Source of the DNA: Oceanospirillum linum
GTDB lineage: Bacteria; Pseudomonadota; Gammaproteobacteria; Pseudomonadales; Halomonadaceae
DNA length: 64,000 nucleotides
Direction of reading: 5' to 3'
NCBI RefSeq assembly: GCF_900182785.1
Contig: NZ_FXTS01000001.1
Location: 186,001 to 250,000, forward strand
Of this stretch, positions 55,058 to 63,141 are shown piece by piece; the stretch's first letter is position 1; each line of letters begins with the position of its first letter. A model generated the notes under the pieces. That model did not search any database. It was given only the letters and a program-made list of their open reading frames with translations, and was not told where the DNA came from. The translations under genes and the position numbers were made by a program.

Positions 55058-55975
55058 ATGCCGGTAAACCATAACGATGAGTGGATTCCCAACATTGTCA
55101 TCGGACAGGATTATGACCAGCACTTTGCGGATGCCTCCATTCACTTTGATGTGCTGGGGCGCATGGCGGATTTCTTTGGTCGTGATATGCCGGTGCACCT
55201 GCATGCTCAGTTTCTGCAGATCCACTTTATTCATGGCGGCAAAAGCCACTTCTATATCGACGAAGCGGTTTATAACTGCGAAGGGGCCTCTGTTTTTCTG
55301 ACCCCACCGGCTATCCCCCACTCCTTTATGACCCAGAAGGGGATTACCGGTTACGTGCTGACCGTGCATCAGTCGATGATCTGGTATCTGCTCAGTGACA
55401 GTCAGAACAAGCAGCTGGACAGCGAGCGTATCCGCCCTATCTGTATCGAAAAACGCAAGCTGAATGATCAGCAGCTGACCCTCTGGCATCGGTTAGAACA
55501 CAGTTTTGAAGCTCTGCAGGATGAGTGGCAGGGCGCGCATAGCGACAAAAACTTTGCCCTTGAGAGCATCGTACGCCTGCTGCTGTTACAGATCATGCGT
55601 CTGGCTCCGGAAAACAGCGAAACCCAGATGGTCGCCAGCGAAGAGCTGCGCCTGTTCCGCCGTTTTTCCGAACTGCTGGAGCAACAGTTTCGCAACCGTT
55701 GGTCCCTCAGCCAATACTGCTCCACCATAGGCGTCTCTGAAAGCCGCCTGAATCATATCTGTCAACGGGTCGCCAACTGCCCCCCGAAAAAGCTGATCCA
55801 TGAACGCGTGCTACAGGAGAGTAAGCGCATGCTGCGCTACTCCAACCTCAGTATTAACGATATCGGTTTTGAACTGGGCTTTACCGATCCGTCGTACTTC
55901 TCCCGTTTCTTCCGTAAGCAAACCGGCCTGACCCCGAAAGACTTCAGGTTACAGAGCGAGTCAAAGTACCCTTAG
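55058..55975 (+). CDS. hpaA: AraC-family activator HpaA of the 4-hydroxyphenylacetate pathway
   Basis: The 305-residue protein has an N-terminal cupin sensor (MPVHLHAQFLQIHFIHGGKSHFYIDEAVYNC) and a C-terminal AraC double helix-turn-helix (GVSESRLNHICQRV; SINDIGFELGFTDPSYFSRFFRKQTGLTPKDFR). HpaA activates the hydroxylase genes hpaBC in E. coli; those genes are not in this window. It follows hpaI by 36 bases and may be co-transcribed. Confidence 0.9.
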   Translation: MPVNHNDEWIPNIVIGQDYDQHFADASIHFDVLGRMADFFGRDMPVHLHAQFLQIHFIHGGKSHFYIDEAVYNCEGASVFLTPPAIPHSFMTQKGITGYVLTVHQSMIWYLLSDSQNKQLDSERIRPICIEKRKLNDQQLTLWHRLEHSFEALQDEWQGAHSDKNFALESIVRLLLLQIMRLAPENSETQMVASEELRLFRRFSELLEQQFRNRWSLSQYCSTIGVSESRLNHICQRVANCPPKKLIHERVLQESKRMLRYSNLSINDIGFELGFTDPSYFSRFFRKQTGLTPKDFRLQSESKYP

Positions 55976-56007
55976 ACTGCTATACTTAAACGAGTTATGG
56001 GAGATAT

Positions 56008-56169
56008 ATGATGAAACAGAGAACACCGACCAGAATTGTCAGCAAAGAGCGCATATTAAGAGCAGTTGCCAGCTCCAGCGCTATTGAAACGAATGAATCG
56101 ATCACTCAGATCGAAAACAGACTACGAAATAAGAAAAGCCGTTTTAGTGATCTTCAGCTGGCTCGTTAA
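56008..56169 (+). CDS. 53-residue protein with Fic-inhibitory-helix-like motif, candidate antitoxin
   Basis: The product begins MMKQRTPTRIVSKERILRA and continues VASSSAIETNESITQIENRLR. GGGAG lies four bases before ATG 56008. The SSAIETNE stretch resembles the (S/T)-x3-E-(G/N) helix that blocks ATP binding in Fic proteins, although the residue after Glu is Thr, not Gly or Asn; SSxIEGN-type forms are common in Fic N-termini. It faces the Fic gene: the two stop codons overlap in the sequence TTAA at 56166-56169. A paralogue lies at 37452-37616. Confidence 0.65.
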   Translation: MMKQRTPTRIVSKERILRAVASSSAIETNESITQIENRLRNKKSRFSDLQLAR

Positions 56170-56783
56170 GATTTGACAACGTCTAGTATATCCCTGACCA
56201 GACGCTCAATATATTGATAGTCTCCAGCAACGCCTGCCTGAATAGACTTAAAATAAAAGTCCTTATTTTGATCCCAAATTGAATAGTCCAATGCACTGAA
56301 CCCCGCCTGAACCGCCATAACATCCATCAGCAATCTCGATATACGTCCATTACCCTCTCTGAATGGATGCAGAAGAATGAACTCAACATGGCTTCTCGCC
56401 AACAAAGAAACCAGCTGGCTTTCATCTAACTTCATTAAATTCTCGAATTGACTAAGAAAATCCATTTCAAAATCATTGAGCAATACAGAGATATACTTAG
56501 CTCCGGCAAACAAAAAGCCGCCTTTTGACATATTCACGGTTCGCAGCTCTCCCCCCCATTCATAGATAGGATTAAGCCATCGGTAATGCCATCTGCGTAT
56601 GTCCGAAACAGATAAAGATGACAGCTGAAATTCAGGGGAAAATATCGACTCATAAAGCTTATGCAGCATCTCCTCCTCAACCAAGTTCATCTCATTAATA
56701 TCTGTGATACCAAGACGATTCTTCAGTACAACCACTGTTTCAGACTCTAAATCACCTTCTGATGATCCTATACTGTACTTCAT
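56166..56783 (-). CDS. Fic-domain protein (AMP-transferase type)
   Basis: Fic proteins attach AMP or related groups to target proteins and are often toxins with a matching inhibitor. The 205-residue product has SDIRRWHYRWLNPIYEWGGELRTVNMSKGGFLFAG and the complete active site HPFREGNGRISR. No inhibitory SxxxE(G/N) motif stands out in the protein itself, as expected for a class I Fic with a separate antitoxin. ATG at 56783 has GGAGG eight bases upstream; an ATG at 56798 overlaps that site. AT-rich and placed in the middle of the hpa cluster, so probably acquired. Confidence 0.9.
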   Translation of the reverse strand: MKYSIGSSEGDLESETVVVLKNRLGITDINEMNLVEEEMLHKLYESIFSPEFQLSSLSVSDIRRWHYRWLNPIYEWGGELRTVNMSKGGFLFAGAKYISVLLNDFEMDFLSQFENLMKLDESQLVSLLARSHVEFILLHPFREGNGRISRLLMDVMAVQAGFSALDYSIWDQNKDFYFKSIQAGVAGDYQYIERLVRDILDVVKS

Positions 56784-56884
56784 CTTAGCGGCCTCCATCC
56801 TGCAGCATCTGTCCTTAAGGATAAGCTATTTGCTTAGATTGTCCGCTTACATTCCGCAAAAAATCGGTTAGACTTACCATATAC

Positions 56885-56896
56885 TTAATATGTTAA
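56885..56896. promoter_or_regulatory. HpaR-type operator upstream of hpaR
   Basis: TTAATATGTTAA is the reverse complement of TTAACATATTAA. It lies 44 bases before the small frame at 56940 and suggests autoregulation of hpaR. Confidence 0.7.
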
Positions 56897-56939
56897 CGAG
56901 ATATTAATCTGACCATGGTAACCATCCCCCTTAACAAAC

Positions 56940-57119
56940 ATGATGGGCGTATCACTGGCGATGTCCGGCTCACTGTTCAGCGGCGTAAATATCATCACTC
57001 ATCATCAATTTAAGGTTTCCAATCGAGCCATGCTTCGGGACAATATGCCCTACTCCATTATCATGCTGCTCTTTGCCACCGGAATCCTCTTTATCATGGA
57101 GGCCAAGGGTGTTCGCTGA
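56940..57119 (+). CDS. Small possible membrane protein upstream of hpaR
   Basis: The 59-codon frame starts MMGVSLAMSGSLFSG and ends with a hydrophobic helix (MPYSIIMLLFATGILF) and EAKGVR. It overlaps the likely GTG start of hpaR by 11 bases. No good ribosome-binding site is present, so it may be a leader peptide or the remnant of a longer membrane protein. I do not recognise it. Confidence 0.35.
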   Translation: MMGVSLAMSGSLFSGVNIITHHQFKVSNRAMLRDNMPYSIIMLLFATGILFIMEAKGVR

Positions 57120-57630
57120 AGCAAAAAAATATGACACCGCCGCTGCATCCGGGACTCTGGAGCAGCAGGCTGATCAGGCTAAAAGCCTGCAACGGAAATT
57201 TGATCAGATGCGTAAATTTAATGACTCTATCCCGCTGAAACTGCTGAAGGCCCGTGAATCCACGATGGCTTTCTTCCGCCCGATTCTTCAGGAAGCCGGG
57301 CTAACAGAACAACAGTGGCGCGTGATCCGTGCCCTGAATGAATATGAAGAGCTGGAATCCAAACAACTGGCAGAGCTGTGCTGTATTCTCAGCCCCAGCC
57401 TGACCGGCATCATCAACCGGCTGGAAAGCCAGGGGCACCTTAAACGCCGGAAATCCACCGAGGATCAGCGCCGTGTACTTATCAGCCTCACGGATCAGGC
57501 CAAACAACTGTTCAAAGAACTCAGCCCGCGCCTTGAAGGCCGCTATGGTGACCTGACCAATCAGATCTCAAAAGAAAAACTCCAACAGCTGAATGAACTG
57601 CTCAGTGAAATTATTCATCTTGAGCCATAA
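57109..57630 (+). CDS. hpaR: MarR-family repressor HpaR of the homoprotocatechuate operon
   Basis: HpaR represses the meta-cleavage operon until the aromatic inducer binds. The core matches E. coli HpaR: LLKARESTMAFFRPIL, LTEQQWRVIRAL, ILSPSLTGIINRLESQGHLKRRKSTEDQRRVLISLT. GTG at 57109 has GGAGG six bases upstream and gives 173 residues; ATG at 57208 gives 140 residues, nearer the usual size, but has a weak site. It has an operator-like palindrome in front, and others occur before the hpa operons. Confidence 0.9.
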   Translation: MFAEAKKYDTAAASGTLEQQADQAKSLQRKFDQMRKFNDSIPLKLLKARESTMAFFRPILQEAGLTEQQWRVIRALNEYEELESKQLAELCCILSPSLTGIINRLESQGHLKRRKSTEDQRRVLISLTDQAKQLFKELSPRLEGRYGDLTNQISKEKLQQLNELLSEIIHLEP

Positions 57631-57749
57631 GCAGCATAAATCTGTATAGACAGGGGGCTCTATAACCTGTCTTAGAAAAGCCACGCTTATAAACCCTGAT
57701 CTGACGCAAGAAAAACGCCCCTAAAGCCGATACTGCGCGTTGACAATAG

Positions 57750-57785
57750 TTAACATGTTATCTATATTTTTACTTAACATATTAA
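57750..57785. promoter_or_regulatory. Two HpaR-type operators before the hpaD operon
   Basis: TTAACATGTTAT (57750-57761, one mismatch pair) and TTAACATATTAA (57774-57785), 24 bases apart, with TTGACA nearby. They lie 65-100 bases before the GlcG-like gene. Confidence 0.7.
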
Positions 57786-57849
57786 CTTTAATTCAATAGC
57801 AACCCTAAGACCTGCCTGTCTCGGGCAAAGTGACAACCGGAATATAACG

Positions 57850-58365
57850 ATGACCCTATCCCTTCAAACACTGCACGAGCTAAGTACTGATTCCGCTTTG
57901 GTCATGCTTCAGGCCGCCAAACGAAAAGCAGAACAACTGGGCATTAGGGTCTGTATTTCTGTTGTGGGCCCCCAGGGCATCCCATTAGCCAGTATTCGTA
58001 TGAACGGTGCGCCTTTGTTGTCTGCATCTCTGGCAGAAGACAAAGCCTACACCGCCGTTAGTTTTAATCGCGCCACCCATGAATGGGATCAGCGCCTCGC
58101 AGAGCAGCCTAAAGTACAGCAGGCCCTTGGGCAGCGGGACAGATTCACTATGCTCGGTGGCGGCGTGCCGGTAAATGTTCCGGCAACCACCGCACTAACC
58201 CCTGCATCCGACACAGGTTATGACTCCGACAGCACAGGTTCCCTGACCGCTTCGAGTTTGCTCGCAGGTGCTGTCGGGGTCTCCGGTGGCGCTGTTCATC
58301 AGGATATAGCGTGCGCAGAAGCGGCCATTGCAGCGTTAGGTATCAACAACTCATACAGTCCATGA
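57850..58365 (+). CDS. GlcG/HbpS family haem-binding-type protein
   Basis: The 171-residue protein has the GlcG/HbpS fold: ALVMLQAAKRKAEQLGIRVCISVVGPQGIPLASIRMNGA, EDKAYTAVSFNRATHEW and GGGVPV, with the C-terminal AVGVSGGAVHQDIACAEAAI. Such proteins are often placed in aromatic catabolic operons and can bind haem; their role there is unsettled. A Ser/Thr/Asp-rich insertion (about 115-135) precedes the last motif. First gene of the operon ending with hpaD. Confidence 0.85.
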   Translation: MTLSLQTLHELSTDSALVMLQAAKRKAEQLGIRVCISVVGPQGIPLASIRMNGAPLLSASLAEDKAYTAVSFNRATHEWDQRLAEQPKVQQALGQRDRFTMLGGGVPVNVPATTALTPASDTGYDSDSTGSLTASSLLAGAVGVSGGAVHQDIACAEAAIAALGINNSYSP

Positions 58366-58485
58366 TCCGGCCCAAATGAATAATGGGGCTCTGAACAACG
58401 GGGCCAATGAACACCCGTATCGCTAGTAAAAATAAAACGACATTAAAAAAAGTAAAAACAAAAACGACGACTATGGAGTCCAGCA

Positions 58486-59919
58486 ATGCTGCAGAAAAGC
58501 TACCCCTACTATCTGGCCAACGAACCGGTTTCCCCGAACCAGGATCTGTCCGTCACCAACAAATACACCGGTGAAGTGACAACCCATGTTGCCATGGCCG
58601 ATGTCAACGCCATTGACCAGGCGATTGCTGCGGCTAATGCTGCGGCTGAGCCGATGCGCAAGTTACCCGCCTTTAAGCGCCAGCAAATTCTGGAATACTG
58701 TGTAAAACGTTTTCAGGAACGCTTTGAAGAACTGGCTCAGGCTCTGTGTATCGAAGCGGGTAAACCGATCAAAGATGCCCGTGGCGAAGTGACCCGCCTG
58801 ATCGACACCTTTAAAATCGCCGCCGAAGAAGCCACCCGGATCTACGGTGAAGTGATCCCGATGGATATCAGCCCCCGTGCCAACGGCTACAGTGGCCAGT
58901 GGAAGCGCGTTCCCATCGGCCCGTGCTCGTTTATTTCCCCCTTTAACTTTCCCCTGAATCTGGCGGCGCACAAGGTCGCTCCGGCCATTGCAGCGGGTTG
59001 CCCTTTTGTACTCAAGCCCGCCTCCCTGACGCCCATTGGTGCTCTGATTATCGGTGAAGTACTGGCGGAAACCGATCTGCCCAAAGGTGCATTCTCGATT
59101 CTGCCCTGTCACCGTGATGGTGCCGATCTGTTCACTACTGACGACCGCCTGAAGCTGCTGAGCTTTACCGGCTCTCCGGAGGTTGGCTGGCAGCTGAAAG
59201 CCAAAGCCGGTAAGAAGCCCGTGGTACTGGAGCTGGGCGGCAACGCGGCCTGTATCGTCGATGAGGGCACCGACCTTGAAGATGCCGTCGCCCGTATCGT
59301 ATTTGGTGCGTACTACCAATCCGGTCAGAGCTGCATCTCCGTTCAGCGCATCCTGGTGCATGAGAGCCTGTACGATGAAGCCCGCACGCGCCTGATCAAG
59401 GCTGTTGGTGAGCTGATTCACGGTGACCCGGCGGATGAGAACACCTTTATCGGCCCGATGATCTCCGAGAAAGAAGCCGCCCGTCTGCACGGCTGGGTTG
59501 AAGCCGCGAAAGCAGGCGGTGCTAAGGTGCTGGCCGGTGGTAACTGTGACGGTGCCATGCTGGAAGCCACCCTGTTGGAAGAGGTCTCCCCGGAGATGGA
59601 TGTCAGCTGTCAGGAAGCCTTCGGCCCGGTGGCGATTCTGTCTAAATTCAGCGACTACGATGAAGCGCTGAAAGAGGTCAACAACTCTGACTTTGGATTG
59701 CAGGCGGGTATTTTCACCAAAGATATCTACAAAGCGCAAAAGGCCTGGGATGAGCTGGAAGTCGGTGGTGTCGTGATCGGCGACGTACCTTCATGGCGTG
59801 TGGATCATATGCCCTACGGTGGTGTGAAAGATTCCGGTATCGGCCGCGAAGGTATCCGCTATGCCATCGAGGATATGACCGAGATTCGCCTGATGGTGCT
59901 GCGGAATCCAAACCCTTAA
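58486..59919 (+). CDS. Aldehyde dehydrogenase in the hpa cluster
   Basis: The 477-residue enzyme has all aldehyde dehydrogenase landmarks: FISPFNFPLNLAAHKVAPAIAAG, SFTGSPEVGWQL, catalytic Glu in LELGGNA, catalytic Cys in SGQSCISVQR and EAFGPVA. It differs from HpaE and belongs to a group with GapN/phosphonoacetaldehyde-dehydrogenase-like members. In this operon it could oxidise succinic semialdehyde from HpaI or an aromatic aldehyde feeding the pathway; both are inferences. Confidence 0.85.
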   Translation: MLQKSYPYYLANEPVSPNQDLSVTNKYTGEVTTHVAMADVNAIDQAIAAANAAAEPMRKLPAFKRQQILEYCVKRFQERFEELAQALCIEAGKPIKDARGEVTRLIDTFKIAAEEATRIYGEVIPMDISPRANGYSGQWKRVPIGPCSFISPFNFPLNLAAHKVAPAIAAGCPFVLKPASLTPIGALIIGEVLAETDLPKGAFSILPCHRDGADLFTTDDRLKLLSFTGSPEVGWQLKAKAGKKPVVLELGGNAACIVDEGTDLEDAVARIVFGAYYQSGQSCISVQRILVHESLYDEARTRLIKAVGELIHGDPADENTFIGPMISEKEAARLHGWVEAAKAGGAKVLAGGNCDGAMLEATLLEEVSPEMDVSCQEAFGPVAILSKFSDYDEALKEVNNSDFGLQAGIFTKDIYKAQKAWDELEVGGVVIGDVPSWRVDHMPYGGVKDSGIGREGIRYAIEDMTEIRLMVLRNPNP

Positions 59920-59961
59920 GCCGATCTGCTCAGCCCGATAACGCGATAAAGAGAGCCTTTA

Positions 59962-61170
59962 ATGAAAACAGCATCCATTCATCCGTCATCTTCACTGATG
60001 ACACTGCTGTCAGCCATGGCGCTGACCAGTCCACTGGCACTGAACCTGTTTGTGCCAGCGATGCCGGATGCTGCCCGCTCTCTGGGTGTTGATATCAACA
60101 CCATCCAGCTGACCTTCACCAGTTATCTGCTGATGCTGGCGGTGGGTCAGCTGATCTCCGGCCCTTTGGCTGATTTTTTTGGTCGTCGCCCGGTTCTCCT
60201 CTGGGGTCTTGCCCTGCATATAATCGGCAGTGCTCTGGCGGCGGTCGCCCAGGATATTAGTTTTCTCGTGGCCGGTCGTGTGCTGCAGGCACTGGGTGGC
60301 AGTACCGCGATGTCGCTGGCCCGCACCGTGATTGTCGATCTCTATGGCCGACAGGGTGCCGCCGGAAAGATGGGCTATATGGTGATGGCGATTGCCATTG
60401 CTCAGTCCATTGCGCCAACACTGGGGGGCTTTCTCAACCTCTGGTACGGCTGGAATGCGACACTCCTGCTCCCCATTGTGATTGGCAGCGTCGTGATGGC
60501 CGCCACCTTCAAATGGCTACCGGAAACCTGTGAACAGAAAAGCGATAACCTGCGATTAGGTCGTGTTCTGGGCCAATACGGCAACGTGCTGACCTCATCG
60601 GAGTATCTGGGTTACGCCCTCTCCACCACCTTTATCGCCACCGCATTTTATATGTTTGTGGGTAGCTCTCCGTATATTGTGATCGATCTGTTTGGCGGGA
60701 ACTCAGCCCAGTTTGGCAGCTGGTTTCTGGCGGTATCCCTTGCTTTTATGGCGGGCAGTTTTCTCTCTACCCGCCTGGCCAAATGGCTGAATATCGACCG
60801 TATGGTGATGCTGGGCAATAGCCTGTCACTATTTGGAGCGGGGCTACTGCTGCTGTTCGCCCTTGAAGCGAAGCTCAGTATGTTCACCCTGTTCTTACCC
60901 ATGGCCTTGGTAACCTTTGGCCGTGGCTTCAGCCAGCCCAACGCCCAGTCCGGTGCGATAGCCTGCGCCTCAGGTTCTGCAGGCACCGCCTCGGGCCTGA
61001 TGGGTTTTATTCAGTTGCTGACCGGTGGCCTGATGGCTCAGATCACCCCCTGGCTGATGCAGCAGGGGTTAGTGGTGCTGATGAGCAGCATTTTGGCTGC
61101 GCCGGTTCTCGCCATTATCTGCCATAGCTACTCATGGCACAGGAGATCCGCTAAAGCCACACATGCTTAG
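59962..61170 (+). CDS. MFS transporter, Bcr/CflA type, in the hpaD operon
   Basis: The 402-residue protein has twelve predicted helices with LNLFVPAMPDAARSLG, GQLISGPLADFFGRRPVLL and GRVLQALGGSTAMSLART motifs. The Bcr/CflA group usually exports compounds. Position between the aldehyde dehydrogenase and hpaD suggests transport of a pathway compound rather than a drug. GAGAG-type site precedes ATG 59962. Confidence 0.87.
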   Translation: MKTASIHPSSSLMTLLSAMALTSPLALNLFVPAMPDAARSLGVDINTIQLTFTSYLLMLAVGQLISGPLADFFGRRPVLLWGLALHIIGSALAAVAQDISFLVAGRVLQALGGSTAMSLARTVIVDLYGRQGAAGKMGYMVMAIAIAQSIAPTLGGFLNLWYGWNATLLLPIVIGSVVMAATFKWLPETCEQKSDNLRLGRVLGQYGNVLTSSEYLGYALSTTFIATAFYMFVGSSPYIVIDLFGGNSAQFGSWFLAVSLAFMAGSFLSTRLAKWLNIDRMVMLGNSLSLFGAGLLLLFALEAKLSMFTLFLPMALVTFGRGFSQPNAQSGAIACASGSAGTASGLMGFIQLLTGGLMAQITPWLMQQGLVVLMSSILAAPVLAIICHSYSWHRRSAKATHA

Positions 61171-61285
61171 TGTGCCACCCAATGACCTGACACGCCTTAA
61201 CAGATAAACCCAACAACCTGATATACACTTTTTAATGGCATCGCCCTACAGCTGATGTCCGGTAACCCCAAAGAGGATAATAACA

Positions 61286-62212
61286 ATGGGAAAACTTGCA
61301 CTAGCCGCCAAGATCACACATGTACCATCTATGTATCTCTCGGAACTGGATGGCCCACGTAAAGGCTGCCGTCAGGAAGCGATTGATGGTCATATCGAAA
61401 TCGGTCGCCGCTGCCGTGAACTGGGCGTAGATACCATCGTGGTATTTGATACGCACTGGCTGGTCAATGCTGGCTACCACATCAACTGCGCTGAGCACTG
61501 GGAAGGCAACTACACCAGTGGCGAGCTGCCACACTTTATCAGCAATATGGAATATGACCTGAACGGTAACCCTGAGCTGGGTAATCTGATGGCGAAAGTG
61601 TGTAACGAGCAGGGTGTAGAGTCTCTGGCACACGACAGCACCACCCTGGCACCGGAGTACGGTACTCTGGTTCCCATGCGTTATATGAATCAGGACAACC
61701 ACTTTAAAGTGATCTCGGTATCTGCCCTGTGCACCGTTCACTACCTGAATGACAGCGCCCGCCTGGGTTGGGCACTGCGTGAAGCGATTGAAAAACACTA
61801 CGATGGCACCGTTGCCATTCTGGCCTCCGGTTCTCTGTCTCACCGCTTTGCGCAAAACGGACAGGCACCGGAGTTCTCCGACAAAGTTTGGAGCCCCTTC
61901 CTGGAAACACTGGATCACGAAGTGGTGAAAATGTGGCAAAACGCCGAGTGGGATAAGTTCTGCACCATGCTGCCGGAGTACGCCATCAAAGGCCACGGTG
62001 AAGGTATGATGCACGACACCGCCATGCTATTGGGCGCACTGGGCTGGTCAGGGTATGACGGTAAAGCTGAAGTGCTGACGCCTTACTTTGGTAGCTCCGG
62101 CACCGGACAGATCAACTGCGTATTCCCGGTAACCCCGCAGGATGGCAGCAAAGTACCCGCGCCACAGGCATCCAAGCAGGCTGAACTGGCTTATGGTGAG
62201 AGCCGGGTTTAA
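61286..62212 (+). CDS. hpaD: Homoprotocatechuate 2,3-dioxygenase
   Basis: HpaD opens the ring of 3,4-dihydroxyphenylacetate. The 308-residue protein starts MGKLALAAKITHVPSMYLSEL as in E. coli HpaD (LigB-type extradiol dioxygenase), with VVFDTHWLVNAGYHINCAEHWEG, APEYGTLVPMRYMN and ASGSLSHRF. The C-terminus is about 25 residues longer than the E. coli protein. It is last in its operon and is followed by a perfect terminator. Confidence 0.95.
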   Translation: MGKLALAAKITHVPSMYLSELDGPRKGCRQEAIDGHIEIGRRCRELGVDTIVVFDTHWLVNAGYHINCAEHWEGNYTSGELPHFISNMEYDLNGNPELGNLMAKVCNEQGVESLAHDSTTLAPEYGTLVPMRYMNQDNHFKVISVSALCTVHYLNDSARLGWALREAIEKHYDGTVAILASGSLSHRFAQNGQAPEFSDKVWSPFLETLDHEVVKMWQNAEWDKFCTMLPEYAIKGHGEGMMHDTAMLLGALGWSGYDGKAEVLTPYFGSSGTGQINCVFPVTPQDGSKVPAPQASKQAELAYGESRV

Positions 62213-62233
62213 GTTTTAAGCCTTATTAAACGC

Positions 62234-62264
62234 AAAAAACCGGATCAATTGATCCGGTTTTTTT
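62234..62264. terminator. Terminator after hpaD
   Basis: A perfect palindrome AAAAAACCGGATC-AATT-GATCCGGTTTTTT followed by another T. The remains of an antitoxin gene on the other strand run into it. Confidence 0.9.
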
Positions 62265-62451
62265 GGGCTTTAAATTTACACCTCACTTTGATCAGTGAAG
62301 CTGATTGGGACATGCTCAACTTCAGCCTGATCACTTTAGGCGGTAAGGGTTCTGATAACTCGTGGGTTCGTAGCGCCAATTTGCCCTTCTTGAACTGCTT
62401 GATTTCATTGATGCCATCAAGAATTTCTGCCCCAAGGTTCCTGTCACCCAT
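62245..62451 (-). pseudogene. Truncated HigA-type antitoxin
   Basis: The 68 codons start MGDRNLGAEILDGINEIKQFKKG and reach VIRLKLSMSQS, the entry to the helix-turn-helix of HigA-like antitoxins, then lose the family pattern and stop inside the hpaD terminator. The ATG overlaps the TGA of the upstream toxin fragment, the usual coupling in such pairs. The DNA-binding domain is lost. Confidence 0.7.
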
Positions 62452-62679
62452 TTTTAATTGCCTCCGCTATCTGCTTGAGCATATAGCCAGGAATACTGGC
62501 GCGCTCTGATTTACTGTACAGCGTGAGCATCCATATCTCGTGGTCAGACTTCTTCCAGTAGTAAATGGCTCTGATACCACCGCTCTTTCCCGAACCCGCT
62601 GGTGCCCATCAAACTTTACGAACGCCACCTGAGCCTTTGATTAGATCCCCGGCATCCGGCTTTTGCAAAAGGTAGGATT
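62444..62679 (-). pseudogene. Broken HigB/RelE-type toxin
   Basis: The frame reads QKPDAGDLIKGSGGVRKV, then TGA, then WAPAGSGKSGGIRAIYYWKKSDHEIWMLTLYSKSERA to its natural stop. Family members have Arg at the TGA position (CGA to TGA). The N-terminus is also missing; the frame begins next to the collapsed attC remnant. With the truncated antitoxin, this is a dead toxin-antitoxin pair. Confidence 0.75.
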
Positions 62680-62680
62680 T

Positions 62681-62696
62681 AACGCACTTGTTATAA
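62681..62696 (-). repeat. Collapsed attC-like site
   Basis: AACGCACTTGTTATAA places the two outer parts seen at sites A and B (AACGC and ACTTGTTA) side by side, as if the middle of an attC had been deleted. The GNAT stop codon lies in the right core. Confidence 0.45.
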
Positions 62697-63119
62697 GGAC
62701 ATTCGATATACAAACTGTTTTTTGGAGTTAACAAATCCAGTTTTTTCATAAAACAAGTGTGAATCCAGCCTTTTAGAATTACACCTTACTCTTAGTTCTG
62801 ACTTTTGAGCTTCGGAGTGCTTCACAGCAAATTCAACTAACCTGCGGCCAATACCCATATTCCTTGTTTCAGGATCTACAACTAAACCACCTATTTCATA
62901 GAATGTCGGCGAAGCAACGCGATGAGCTTTAAATAAATGAATCCAGCCTAAAATATCATTCGATTCTTCAAACACCCAAACCCAATCATTTTTTGATTCA
63001 AGTAAACATTTAAGTCTTTCATCTGCTAAGTCTTGTGGAGTACTTCCATAACCGAGATGAAGAGATAAATTATTAATTGATTTAGAATCATGCAGTGTTG
63101 CAGCTCGAATATTGGACAC
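62691..63119 (-). CDS. GNAT acetyltransferase, cassette-borne
   Basis: The 142-residue protein has the GNAT fold with FYEIGGLVVDPETRNMGIGRRLVEFAVKH, where RNMGIGRRL is the acetyl-CoA loop, and a C-terminal HLFYEKTGFVNSKKQFVYRM. GTG at 63119 has GGAG six bases upstream; the frame is open further but that part belongs to an insertion element. AT-rich, and its TAA lies in an attC-like core, so it looks like a cassette gene. GNAT enzymes are common integron cargo; the substrate is unknown. Confidence 0.85.
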   Translation of the reverse strand: MSNIRAATLHDSKSINNLSLHLGYGSTPQDLADERLKCLLESKNDWVWVFEESNDILGWIHLFKAHRVASPTFYEIGGLVVDPETRNMGIGRRLVEFAVKHSEAQKSELRVRCNSKRLDSHLFYEKTGFVNSKKQFVYRMSL

Positions 63120-63141
63120 TAAACTCTCCGTACTTATAACG

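Noticed and set aside
58663..59739. 358-codon minus-strand frame opposite the aldehyde dehydrogenase
   Set aside because: Shadow frame; the plus strand encodes a complete aldehyde dehydrogenase with all catalytic motifs.
61301..62014. 237-codon minus-strand frame opposite hpaD
   Set aside because: Shadow frame of the HpaD gene; product resembles nothing.
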